DNA of 64,000 nt from the NCBI RefSeq assembly GCF_022965805.1, contig NC_133116.1:5704001-5768000 (forward strand), in the 5' to 3' direction. Under the pieces are notes generated by a model that had not been told where the DNA came from, made no database searches, and saw only the letters and a list, made by a program, of their open reading frames with translations. This stretch comes from Primulina eburnea (lineage: Eukaryota; Streptophyta; Magnoliopsida; Lamiales; Gesneriaceae). The stretch's first letter is position 1; each line of letters starts with the position of its first letter. The translations under genes were made by a program, and so were the position numbers. Below are positions 38,348 through 50,770 of this stretch, one piece after another.

Positions 38348-39218
38348 CTACTTTTGTATATATATAAATATATGTGAGTGTGTGTCGCTTGTCGCAAAAC
38401 ATACTATAAATTTTAGTCTCTTAATTTAGAAAGATACTTATCATTACATATCTTTGTCACATAATAATTACGAGATCAGTAGCCTCTCTCTTTCGTGTTA
38501 AATTAACAAAATTAATCATTGATTGTCGTTGAAAATTTCAATTAAGAACTCTAATCGGTATGATTAATATTAAGACTTTAGTTATAGGTGTTCACGTAAT
38601 TTAATTATTAGAATAAATAGATATTTTAAAAAATATAGATGTTAACTTTGAGAATAGAGAGAAATTTGAGAAAAATATATGAATAAGATTAAATAGATAT
38701 GAATATTATTAATAAGCTCACACATCGAATTGCATAACATATTACGAAAGGGTTAAATTAGAAATGGTTACTTTGAGGTACTCAAGTAATATTCATGTAG
38801 TTTGATCAGATCAAAAGTATATTAGTAATTTGAACTCGAGACTTGATTCAAATTAAATTCGAGCAAAAAATATAAAAATTTTATATATGAATTCCATTTG
38901 AACTAAAATATATAATTCAAATTTAAATTTTTTTTATATTCAGCTCGATTCGATTTGTATATACTATAAAACAAAACATAAAAAAAAATAGATTTAATTT
39001 TTGGAGATATTTTAAAATAAATGACATATATAAAAATAACCATAAAATAATGACTAAATTTACTAATCTGGTAAAATTAAAATTTGGATTTCGTAATTTG
39101 ATTATTTCCTATTTTATACTCGTATATTTTTAAATTATAGATTAAGTCATCTAATTTGATGAATATTCTCATTTTAAATTTTTGTCATCAGTTTATTATC
39201 ATAATCATAATATAAAAA

Positions 39219-39402
39219 ATGAAGAGTGGGTCTCATGTGAGACCGTCTCACGGATTATAATCCCTGAGACGGGTCAACCATACTCATATTCACAATACAA
39301 AGTAATAGTCTAAGCATAAAAAGTAATACTTTTTCATGGGTGATCCAAATAAGAGATCTATCTCACAAATACGACATGTGAGACCGTCTCACACAAGTTT
39401 TT
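39219..39402 (-). mobile_element. MITE of the GAGACGGTCTCAC family close upstream of the Iojap gene
   Basis: Reverse orientation: GTGGGTCTCATGTGAGACCG at the left, TGTGAGACCGTCTCACACAA at the right, with AAAAAGTAATACTTTTTCAT inside. A nearly complete copy. Confidence 0.85.
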
Positions 39403-39585
39403 ACTAAAAATGAATTACATGACAGTGAAAAATTGATCAAATGACAGCGAAAATAAATCATATGATATGGAACATCGCTGAGTAATGAATGATATGCAAA
39501 TATATAACACTAATAATATAAAAATAAGTCAAAAAACAAAAGCCCTATTTGCCCCATTGGGACGTGCTATACCCCTGCCAGTGCG

Positions 39586-42500
39586 GTGGCGATTCAATGT
39601 GGTCGGTGTTGCGCCGCCGAGTTCTGTCCTCTCCTGTCATTTTCCTTCACTCATCGGTGTGAAGACCTAACCTCTTCTTCAATTTTTTCTCGTCAATTCG
39701 GATTCTCCAGCATTTCACATGACGTCACAGACTTTGTCGCAACGAAGAAGGAATTGTTAAGCTTGGAGGAGGTTGAAAAGATCCTCAATGATGTCGGAGC
39801 CGACGATGTTAAGGTTATTCCAGCTCCAGAACGTTGTGAGTTCACAGATTACATGGTGATCGCCACTGGTCGGTCTCCGTGGCACGTTCGCAACATCTCT
39901 CAAGCCCTAATTTACAAGGCAGGTTTCTGTTCCCCATTCTAATCTGAATTTGTCGATATATCACCCTTCCTGCTGCAGTTTTTTTAAGGCAGCAGCTGAC
40001 GAAAGCTGTGCCTGTGAAGCACTTCGTAATTTAATATTTTGAGATGGGAACCACAAATGTTTTTGTTCGTCCATCGAATTCCACCATATTTATACATAGA
40101 TTGTACTCTGAATGTGTTGTCTTTGTGCGTGGATTTACTGCGTGTTCTCAAATGGCGTGAATGGATAATGATATCAAAGTGTGTGCACCAAATTGCAATG
40201 ATTTCTAAATTATTCATTTCGCTTTGTTTGCACAATATTTGATTTGCGGGCGTGCCATGTGCAAATATGCACCGATTTGTGTAAAAATGATAAAAAATAT
40301 AACTTCTAAAAATCAAGCAAAAGCTATTTCTAAATTCGACCGTCGGTTCTAATCTCTTAAAACAAATATGACGCCAAAACAAAGAAAACTATTGGAATTT
40401 GAAGAATAAACACATAACATTTTTTATATTTTCAACAAACGGTAGGAATTTACAAGACACAAAAATTTAACATATAAAGTTGTTGAAATATGAAACGATA
40501 AGACCTATAATGCTAGAAAATACACCAAAATGTTTGAAAACTAGTGTTTGAATATTGAAACTCAGTAAAGAGTATTTGCAGATTTTTTGTGCAGTGTTGT
40601 GTGTTTTTCTGTGTTTGCCTATGTCTCTTTCCTTTCGAGCGCCTGTGCGGTTCTTCTCCACTCCCCCGTGATCCATGTTCTTTCGCTTTTCATTCCACAA
40701 TTTCTCCCTTTCATGCCACGATCTTCTCCTTCTTCTGCGCTTCGTGATCATTTCAAATTGACAGGGCTTGTTCTGCTACTTTGATGGTCATGTGTAATTT
40801 AATTGGGTCTCTCTAATTTAATTTGAGCTTGTATTTAAATTGGGCTCCCGTCATTAAATATTTGGGCCCAAACAATTGCCCCCCACAAGCATTGGCCCAT
40901 TGAGTCAAAATGCTTGTATGTAAGCCCGGTTCAACTCATTTGTTCGCAGTGGTGGGCCAATCACCTAAGCCCAATTCTCTATTGGACTTTAATTCTCACC
41001 GCCTCTTGGAATTCCTTCTACGGAGTCAAAGTCAAACTCTCCAGCCCTCCTTCCTCTTCTTTTTCGGCATTCTCATTGATTCACCACTCCCTGCTGTCAC
41101 TGGAAGACTGCTTTTTCTTGGAGCTTGCTCGCCTCCCTCTCGCCGTCATTTTTTTTGCATCGTGGTCGCCCGAAGAAGTTACATGGCTCAAGATCCTCTC
41201 TGTCGCATCTCCTTGACTCCAGCGTCGCGGGTTCCTCTTCCGTTCAAGCAAGCGTTTCCGCCCCACTACCTACTGCGTTCGCCGGTTCCGCCACTGGTCT
41301 CAATCCTTTCCTTGCTATTGTCGGGTCATCGACGGGTCTTCCAACGAGCGTTGGGCCATCTTTCTCCGCAAGGGCGAACGCCCCTCTCGGCCCTGTCACC
41401 ACATGACCAGGGCCATGACGGTTATAGACAATCCTCATGTTGTCTTTGTTCCTTCCACGCCGTCTGCTCTCACGTCGATCCCACCTTTGGTCGCATCGGC
41501 CTCCGTGGAGTTCTTGGCACAACCGATTTTGCCATCTACTGCCATGGGTACTTTCTCCTTTCTTTTTCTTGGACTTTATTCAGTGTTTCTCGGCTCCTGC
41601 CTCCTTGAATGTTGAATGTTGTTGGTCGTCTTGATTGACTTGGAATTTTCTTTCCTGCTTTGTATGATGATTTTGTGGCGTGTATGAAGGACAAGTGTGT
41701 ATTCTCTGCTTCTCTTCCTGTTCGAGAAACTAAGCGATGGGCGATTGGTTTATCAAAATAGTGGGGCTAATTCTTTTGACGCTTGGTTGTTGTGGGAATT
41801 GTGGATTTGGTATTATTCAGCCATTCGTTGGCCTTTGTTTCGTGGGTTTGGTGGGGTTGCCATAATGTGATTTTGTAGCACACATCAGTAACAATGAGTT
41901 TTCTGAACATTTCTTGTATGCATGCAGTGATTTTCGACTCCAAACACTCTACTGAGTCTAATTCTGCCTCAGTTGTCATTCTCACTTGTGATGAAAGAAC
42001 TAGGTGTGTGATGCTTTTGCTTAAAAATTGTGGGGGCTATGCTTTTGCTTATACTCTTGTTGGTTCTCAGGTTGTCAGTTGCAGTATCATCCCGCCTTTG
42101 ATTGCTTCCAATATGCCGACTCCGTCCTCGGAAGTAGTTCTTCCATCCAATATGCCGACTATGAGGCAGTAGAGGTCGGGAGAGCAACAAGTCCCTAGGG
42201 CGTAATGAAGGCAAGGGAAAGAACAATTGATTGACGGGTGGGGGGAATTGATTGTCCGGATATGAAGGATGTCGGACAGGTCCGATGGTGGCAGAGGCAA
42301 GGAAATTCGCAGTTTTGGTCCTGCAATCCGAACAACAGATAGATAAGAACACTACGATACAAGAAGAAAATTGACAACCATGCATGAGAAACGGTCCATA
42401 CCCAGCCTTAGCAATGACCCCAAACCGGTGAGAGACCCCGAAATCCGGTGAAGGTTTGATTAGCAGCAGGTACACCTACAAGAAATGCGTTGGTATCTCA

Positions 42501-45500
42501 AACATCTTTATCAAACGGATGAATTATAAGCCAAGGACATACCGGACACCGTAGATGAGCGAATCACGGGAGTGTCCATCACCGAGGTGAGAATCGAGGC
42601 TGAAATGATAGCGGGCACAGATGGAACACCTATTTCTGAGCACGGAGTCGGCATATTGGAAGCAATCAGAGGCGGATATGATACTGCAGCTGACAATCTG
42701 AGAGCTAATAAGAGAATAAGCAAAAGCATAGCCCCCACAATTTTAAACAAAAGCATCACACACCTAGTTTCTTCATCACAAGTGGGAATGACAACCGAGA
42801 TGGAATCAGATTCAGTAGAGTGTTTGGGTTGAAAACCACTACATGCATACAAGAAATGTTCTGAAAACTAATTTTTAAGGATGTGTGCTACAAAACCACA
42901 CTATGGCCACCCCACAACACCCACGAAGCAAAGACCAAACAATTCCCCACAACAACCAAGCGTCAAAAGAATTAGCCCAACTACTCTGATAAACCAATCG
43001 TCCATCCCTTAGTTTCTCGAACAGGGAGAGAAGTAGAGAATACACACTTGTCCTTCATACACACCACAAAATCATTATACAAAGTGGGAAAGAAATTTTC
43101 AAGACGACTAACAACATTCAAGGAGCTGAGAAACACTGAATAAAGTTCAAGAAAAAGAAAGGAGAAAATACACATGGCAGTGGAGGGCAAAATCGGTTCC
43201 GCAAAGAACACCACGGAGGCCGGTGCAACCAAAGGTGAGATCGACGTGGGAGCAGACAGCGTGGAAGGAACAGAGACAACCAGAGGAGTGTCTATAACCG
43301 CCATGGCCGCCGTCAGGTGGTGACCTGAGAAGGGCGTTTGCCCTCTCGGAGGAAGATGGCCCAACGCTCTTGGAGGACTCGTCGACAACAAGAAAAATAT
43401 TGAGACCCGTGACGGAACTGTGAACACAGTAGATAGCGGGGCGGAAACGTTGGCTTGAGCGGAAGAGGAACCCGTGGCGCTGGAGTCAGGGAGATGCGAC
43501 GGAGATGAATCTTGAGCCCTGTAACGTCTTCGGGTGACCGCGGTTCAAAGGGAATGACAGCGAGAGGGAGGCGAGCAAGCTCCAAGAAGCGTCGATCTTC
43601 CAGTGGCAGTAGGGAGTGGTGAACAAATTGCCGAAAAGGAAGAAAAATGAGGGCTAGAGAGTTTGAATTTGATCCCGTAGGAGGGAATTTCAAGAGGCAG
43701 TGAGACTTAAAGTCCAATTCCCAATTGGACTTAGGTGCTTGGCCCAGCCCACTGCGAACAAATGAGTTGAACCGGGCTTATATACAAGCATTTTGGTCCA
43801 ATGGGCCAATGCTTGCGGGGGGCAATTTTTTGGGCCAAAATATTTAATGATGGGAGCCCAATTTAATTACAAGCTCAAATTAAATTAGAGAGGTCCAATT
43901 AAATTACGCAAGCCCATCAAAAGTAGCAGATCAAGCTCTATCAATTTGAAATGATCACGAAGCGCAAAAGAAAGAGAAGATCGTGGCATGAAAGGAAGAA
44001 ATCGTGGAATGAAAAGCGGAAGAACATGGATCATGGGGGAATGGAGAAGAACCGCACAGACGCTGGGAAGAAAAAGGACATCGACAAATACAGAAAAACA
44101 CACAACTCTGCACAAAAAAATCTACAAATACTCTATACTGAGTTTCAATATTCAAACCCTAGTTTTCAAGCATTTCAGTATATTTTCTAGCATTATAGGT
44201 CTTATCGTTTCAGATTTCAACTTCATATGTTAAATTTTTATGTCTTGTAAATTACTACCGTCTATTGAAAATATAATCAATGTCAGGTGTTTATTCTTCA
44301 AATTCAAATAGTTTTCTTCAGTTTGATGTCATATTTGTTTTAGGAGATTAGAACCGACGATCGAATTAAGGATTCGCTTTTGCTTGATTTTTAGAAACTA
44401 GATTTTTTATCATTTTTACACAAATCGGTGCATCTTTGCACCTGACACGCCTGCAAATCAAATATTGTGCAAACGGACTTATTTATAAAACCACTTTGTA
44501 TGGCACGCCTGCAAATCAAATATTATGCAAACACACTTATTTATAAAACCACTTTGTATACGTTATCGCCTTGAAAGGTTGAGTTTTAATGGCAAATGTC
44601 AGTGAAATTATCGTAGTATGATTAAGTGGCTGTGGATTTACCTAAAACTATAATTGATGTGCTTACCCAAATATTTTAAACCTACACCAGTCCAAATGTC
44701 AAGTCTCAATTTCTATTAGTCAATTATCGATCCCCCAAAATTTAAGTTTCATGCCCAATTTTGTTACACTGCACTTCTCCTCACTCTGTATGATATTAGC
44801 ATAGCATTAAAGCAATTGTTGTCAATTTGTTTTGTGAAAGAGCTGTTTTTAGAGGTTTATACAAGAAATTAGTCTTTATGGTGCTTGAATCTTCCTTGAA
44901 CCTTGAAACAATCCCATGGTTACTTGTTGATGTAGATTTAGTTTAGTCTATAGATGTAGCTTTGGACATTACATGCTGACTTTTGATTTACTATTTTGTT
45001 AAAATGAGCAGGTTAAGCAAAAGCAGAGAGGAGCAATTAGGATGTTGCTGCCTACTGTGGTAGGGCAAGAAGGGGGAAAGTGGATCGCAATAGATTCTGG
45101 TACCCGTTTTTTCTCCTTCATATGTTCCTTTCTAGACAATTGAATCACCAGTCCAGATGATCTTCATTGGTGCAAATGGTAGCGAGTGCTATGACTACAA
45201 TGACTAAAATGCTTACAAGATTTGGTAAAAACCTTCGCTAACCATGTTGACAAATTTTGCATTCAATTCAATTGAATTGCCTTTTCCTCGAATCTCAAGC
45301 TCCTTAAAAGCATACATTTTCTTTCTTATGTTTCGTCTTAACCACATCTAACTCTATGGAGTTCATAGGACAAACCAATAAAATAAATAGAAGTGTGTTT
45401 AGAAGTTGATTAGAAAGGGTTAACATGTTTGGTGCAATTAAGTAGTGATTTAACATTTTGACATATTGTGATTGCATGACTTCTGATGATTTTGATAGGA

Positions 45501-45855
45501 AAATTGATCGTGCATGCTGTTGATGAGAAAGCAAGAGCTTATTACAACTTTGAGGGGCTTTGGGCCTCAGATAAATCGAACGCTGAACAAGTTCAGGTAT
45601 ACTGCAAATCTAGTATTATTAGCTGAGGAGTTAACTCGCTTAGTTTCATGTGATATATTATCAACTTCTGGCATTTCAAAGTTCAAAACTTAAAAAAATA
45701 AAAAGTAAAATTTGGGCTTGCAGTGTCATTTTTTCTGCTTGAGACATGCTTGCTTCAACCTTGCAATGTTTTAATAATTACAGGATTTGGAGAAGGCTTT
45801 TGTCAAGGTTCGCAAAAAGAATAACTCGAAGAAATCTTCACAACCACACATGTAG
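39586..45855 (+). CDS. RsfS/Iojap family protein, probably mitochondrial
   Basis: Four exons: 39586-39918, 45012-45099, 45499-45596, 45784-45855, 197 codons in all. The Iojap/RsfS domain runs from LSLEEVEKILNDVGADDVKV through CEFTDYMVIATGRSPWHVRN, GQEGGKWIAIDSGKLIVHAV, DEKARAYYNFEGLW to DLEKAFVKVRKKN. RsfS proteins bind ribosomal protein L14 and keep the large subunit from joining the small one; plant copies act in organelles. Intron 1 is 5.1 kb and only a GC donor (AAG|GCAGGT at 39919) keeps frame with exon 2; the other introns are GT-AG. The start is doubtful: ATG 39586 gives MAIQCGRCC, while ATG 39597 in another frame gives MWSVLRRRVLSSPVIFLHSS, a far better mitochondrial presequence that hits a stop, suggesting a one-base loss near 39660. 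Confidence 0.85.
40226..44474. repeat. Giant inverted repeat in intron 1 of the Iojap gene
   Basis: Left arm about 40226-42144 and right arm about 42623-44474 are reverse complements, collinear from end to end with scattered mismatches and small indels. Outer ends: GTTTGCACAATATTTGATTT (left), and its complement at 44453-44474. Inner ends lie near GACTCCGTCCTCGGAAGTAG (left) and its counterpart at 42623. The loop is about 480 bases. The arms contain GC-rich segments with open frames on both strands, none recognisable. No clear target duplication flanks the ends. Could be a foldback or long-TIR (MULE-like) element, or a local inverted duplication. Confidence 0.85.
42145..42622. other. Spacer between the inverted-repeat arms
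   Basis: Unique relative to the arms. Minus-strand frame 41969-42475 includes GVSHRFGVIAKAGYGPFLMH but matches no family I know. It would form the loop of the hairpin if transcribed. Confidence 0.4.
44444..44559. repeat. 58 bp tandem duplication at the right end of the inverted repeat
   Basis: CACGCCTGCAAATCAAATAT and the following ACTTATTTATAAAACCACTT recur with a 58-base offset. The first unit spans the outer terminus of the right arm, so the terminus itself was duplicated once. Confidence 0.8.
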
Positions 45856-46768
45856 AGTCGTCTAGGGCGATGCCATTAACCACTGCTTCAGAAACGGAAA
45901 ATCATGATCCACCTGTATGTCTAGATGCTAAGTCGCCAATGGTCATTGCGATGAATGGAATGGAATAACATGAAGAAGCATGTTTAAAATTTCATGTTTT
46001 ACCGCTGTTTGGTAATGTCCAAATGTTCAACAACAAATTTGAGCCTCTAAGAAATTCTCCCATGTTAAACCGAATCATAACTGTATTTGCTTAATTCTCG
46101 AACTCGTAGATAAGTGGCTCTAGCGATAGAATGCTGAGGTGGTGGAATTATTGGCTCTTACTCTCGTTCATTTTACCAAGAATGTTCCTCGCTTTATTCC
46201 AATTCTATTAGATCATGTCGATCATTTGTATTTTTATGAAAGTTGACATGTGTTTATGATCCAAAAAATAACATTTGATCATAGTATAAAAGGAAATATT
46301 TAAGGTGAAGTATAAAATAATCTTACGTCATTGGGCTGGCTGGCTAAAACGTAATTAGCGGTGAATATGCAGCATTGACGAAATTGAATTCCTTAAATAA
46401 TCAAATTGGATTTCTTCCATACGGATTATTTCATCCTACCCCTCCCGGCAGTGCCTGCAGGGGTACATCCAAAAGTCAGAATTTTTTCTGGCCCAATTTT
46501 ATTTTTTTTTAATTTTTTTTTTGCCCATAAGGTGGAATCTCAACCACTCATATGGGGTGTGGGCACTGCCCACACACCCATAATCGAACTAACCCTTGCA
46601 TACGATGAATTTCTACTGTCTATGAACATTTTGAATTTTAAATTTATATATTATTTATATTTAACGAGTTAACATTGAATTCTTTAAACAATCAAATTAG
46701 AATCCAGGCAACCGACAATTTATGCTGTCTATGAATAATTTGAACGTAAAATTTATATATTTTTTATA
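45856..46768. other. 3' flank of the Iojap gene and tandemly duplicated Helitron target
   Basis: No gene. From 46616 a unit of about 109 bases beginning CTGTCTATGAA is tandemly repeated, the second copy starting at 46725 and being interrupted at 46768/46769 by a Helitron. Near 46540-46580 there is a short palindromic patch (GTGGGCACTGCCCACAC). Confidence 0.6.
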
Positions 46769-48556
46769 CTAGAAAAATGCACGTGCGTTGCACGTAAAAA
46801 AACAAAACTACCGAAAATATATGTACTAAATTTTAATAATATTTAAATGAATTAAAACATGGTTAATAACATTTATCAACTGAAACAAACTAAGTCATAA
46901 AAAATAAAAAATCATGACCATAGACGGTATATAAATCAGAGTAAGTATCTTATCCACTTGACAAATTTTCCAATATGCTTCTTGGTTGATTTTGACAACT
47001 CAACAGCTCTTTGTCGTAGTTTGTTATAATATACATATAACTATTTTGATATGCTCAACAAGTATCTGATCGTCTTTAACATCTATTATGTTATTTACAA
47101 TCCTTATCCAGGAATATGACATGCTCGTAGTTTGCTTCTTTATCACGACATTTTTTCGATTTTCTATATTGTTTTTATTTGATAATCTTATTTTTCCGAC
47201 TATTTTTTTGTTGTTAAATGATTTTTCAGCTTTTGACAATCATCAACTATAACTCCTAAGAAAAAATACTTTTACTCGTAATAAATTTTCAATTGTGACT
47301 AAAAGTATTTATAACATATATATTTTTCAACAACATAACCAATTAATGGTGTTGCACCTTCTTCAAATATTGTGATATTTGTGATATCATTTTTATATAT
47401 TTAGTATCAATATTATCAACATATAGATGTAAGGTTAATACATTTTTAACAACTATTTCTCAATCAGTGTATGAAAAATACTTGAAATATCTTCAAATGG
47501 CTATATCTTAGAATTGTGTCCTCATTTAATTTGACACAATTCAAGAAAGTCATTTTGATCGTCATTTTTTGGAAGCTTTGAAATAATGATTGCGAGCATC
47601 ATGTCATGAGGATGATATATTTTCAATGTCATTTGTTGCGTTTAGAACATAATATTATATTATTCATTGAAACAAAATAAATTTTCTTCTATCGAGTTTA
47701 TATTTTGTTTTATAATATTATATATCTTGTGGAACGACATACAAAATTAATTATTTTATTTTAAAAAGCTTGAGAAGAGGTACGAATAATGTAATTAAGA
47801 TATGCATATGAGATATCATTCAAATATATGTCAAAGTATTTGTCTTATTCAATATCTCATCTAATAATATAACCATTTAGATTTGATGAGCATTTTATGA
47901 TAGTCAAAATTAATTTGATGAAATATTGTAGAATTTTATTTGATTTTCAATATTTTGCTAAGTGGATTTATTTGACGAGGAGTTTTCTATGCTACCATCA
48001 TATATGTTATGAATTAGCTAGTTAGACACTTTGACTAAAAAAAGAGACAAAAACAATCTCGTATCACCTCGAAATATATCGAGATAATATTGGAGAAAAT
48101 AAAGTGAAACTGACTCAATGTCTCAATAAAATGCACAGAATTGATCTGTTATATTGTGTCAACAAAGTTTTAGAATTGTTCTCATACCATTATAAATAGA
48201 ATGAAAATTATGCACAATTTGTTTTTCATGTATTTCTTTTTCTAAATAAAGAATTTTTTCTTTTTAAAAAAACTATTTTATTGAGAAATACATTTTATAT
48301 GACATTCATATGTCGCACAACCATGAAGTACCAACATAATCATTATATAACACTTAACGTACACATACAATTTTTCAATTCCTTCTTCATTATGTTTCGT
48401 TGAAATTTAAATCTGAATCATTCTTGATCTTAACATTTTGTTTTAAATATGATTTAATATATATGTATATGTTTCATGTTACTTAATTATACCTAATTTC
48501 AAATATCTATAAAAAAATGTGCTTGAATTATATCATACAGAAATTAGGACATAGTA

Positions 48557-48906
48557 TATATGACCGAACACTTGCCGCTTTACCAAAAGCTATAGCTAGT
48601 AGTAATGGTGCAACTCAAATCTTTTAAATCGCGCAGCAGCTCAAGCACCACAGTTCGGCCGCTCAAGCAAGCAGGGACAATTATTGCATCCAACAATCTT
48701 CCTCTCAATAATCGCACTCCTTGCAATCAATGGGAATCGAACCCGTGACTTTGGCTCTGATACCAATTGTAAGACCGAGCGCTTGCCGTTTTACCAAAAG
48801 CTATAGCTAGTAGTAATTGTGCAACTCAAATCGTTTAAACCGCGCAGCAGCTCAAGCACCACGGTTCGACCGCTCTACCAAGCAGGGACAATTATCACAC
48901 CCAACA
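48557..48906 (-). mobile_element. Complete TRIM (miniature LTR retrotransposon), 350 bp
   Basis: Two direct repeats of exactly 139 bp (48557-48695 and 48768-48906) flank a 72 bp interior. Read on the minus strand, the right copy is the 5' LTR, from TGTTGGGTGTGATAATTGTC to GGTCTTACA. Next comes a primer-binding site TGGTATCAGAGCCAAAG (48749-48765), complementary to the 3' end of initiator tRNA-Met; before the 3' LTR there is a purine tract (GAGAGGAAGAT). The 5 bp duplication TAGTA flanks it (48552-48556, 48907-48911). No coding capacity. The left LTR outer end has mutated (TATATGACC against TGTAAGACC). Confidence 0.95.
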
Positions 48907-50770
48907 TAGTAATACACAACATTATTTTTTTTATTTAACATGTATGTTTTTTTTCATCAACTATGTTTGTCAAAACTTTTTTGTTCAAAATTTGATGCAT
49001 TTTGTAGACTATATGTATGAAAAACCAAGAAATTATATAATTCACAGAAACCATTTACTATTCTCTTCGAAGATCAGAAGACACAAAATACGTGGCTTTG
49101 ATTGATGTACTCTCATACTTATTTTTATATAAACAACAAGACACGTCATATAATATCAGAAAAATCAATTATCGCCAACAATACTAACCAAAACGAATAA
49201 AAAAATTATAACACAAACAATCTCGATAAGAAAAAAAATGATAACTCAAAGTTTAAAAATAATTTATTTAGTACAATAACAAAAAATTTGAAGTATATAC
49301 GAGCAATAAAAAGCATAAATCACTCTCAAATTAAATATTAACTCATATTATTCACAATCTGTAGAAATTTTCCAATATTTTTTTCAAATAAAGAGAAGAA
49401 GCCTTATTAATGTCATCGTTTTATAGATATTCATTCCACTTCTTTAAAAAACACTTGAAAAATGGTGCCTTGAAATCATAATAAAACTATTTAGAAAAGC
49501 AACCGTAAAAATATAATACAAAGTCACACCATTTTTCTTAAACCATAGAAAAATATTAGACTATTGACTAACTATATCTAGCAACAACAAAGCATGCGTT
49601 AACTTGTGATATAATTAAAATTTAGAATCATGCATAATCATTGAATTAGAGCAAAATCGCATGCCAAAAATCTACTGGATATTATATATTTTAATAATTT
49701 ATCCATATTTGTCGTTCACCAGAGGACTCTTAGACCTACCAAATTTTGTAGTTCACCTATTATTTTCATGATAAATAATATTACAAAAATAATATAAGCA
49801 AGAACATAAAAACTCAAATTAAAATGCCTTCTATCAATTTAAGTAAAAAAAATCGATTAGAGAATATAATAATGTCGTAAAAAATTTAAATATTGATTTA
49901 TAGACAGAAGTTTGAAAATACATTTGCCCCAATAAATAAAAAATGTTATCTCTTGATATTCTAAGTCACTTCAAACTAAGTAATCTAATCAAACATAAAA
50001 CATGCATTATGTGTTTAAAAATTAACAAATATTTCAACAATAAAAAATTGAAAAATAACCGTTTTTGTTGGATATTTGATTTTGTTTTCTCTTTTCTTTG
50101 TGCAAACAAACAAATCACATAAACAATGCAAACACAATTACATGATCAATACAAAAGACATATAACAATTAAACATGTTAACGCTAGGGCAAAAAAAAAA
50201 CTCCTCTCATTACAAGAACACAAAATGATCAAATGAAGCATATTATTTAGTAATATTTATTTAGCAGCATTTATAAAAAAATTGACTAAATAACTTAAAA
50301 ACGGTGTTTGAAATCACTTAAAGACAAATATTTCTCTCAATCACATATCTCTATTGACACTTAAAAGTCTGAAAATATTTTTATTCAAAATGGGAAAAAG
50401 AAATTTTGTATGATATTAATATTTATAAATAATTTATTTTTATTCAATCCGACTCATTTTCATTTGTCTTCCTGTTATTATTTGACGGCAATGTATAAAT
50501 TTAAGTAACAAAAATTAAATTTAAAGTAAATTAAAATAATAATTAGTTTGATTGAGTTAAATACACTATTAATGATCTTATTTAACTAAGATAAAAAAAA
50601 TGAATTAAATAACACCATTAACATGACAAATTGTAAAATAAAAAAATAATATAATAGTAAGCTCACAAATGAAAGTCATATACTTAATAGATTAATAATA
50701 GATAATATATTATTTAGTAATATGTATTTAGGATCATATATTGAAAATTGATTAGAAAAATATGTATTAA

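Larger units (their letters stand above)
37496..39585. other. AT-rich spacer upstream of the Iojap gene with two MITEs
   Basis: No gene. Contains MITE copies at 38174-38347 and 39219-39402 in opposite orientation and otherwise A/T-rich sequence. The last 180 bases should hold the Iojap promoter; the second MITE ends only about 185 bases from its proposed start codon. Confidence 0.5.

Noticed and set aside
40910..41634. Long open frames on both strands in the left inverted-repeat arm
   Set aside because: They are stop-free because the arm is GC-rich; no motif, no frame conservation between the two arms, and no splice context.
42981..43717. Open frames on the minus strand of the right inverted-repeat arm
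   Set aside because: Mirror images of the left-arm frames with shifts between them; no family recognised.
47024..47239. 71-residue frame as a Helitron Rep/helicase remnant
   Set aside because: No HUH or helicase motif is visible; composition is Lys/Asn/Ile-rich as expected for random AT-rich sequence.
48721..48770. tRNA-like GGGTTCGATTCCCA (minus strand)
   Set aside because: It is the interior of the TRIM next to its primer-binding site; no full tRNA fold.
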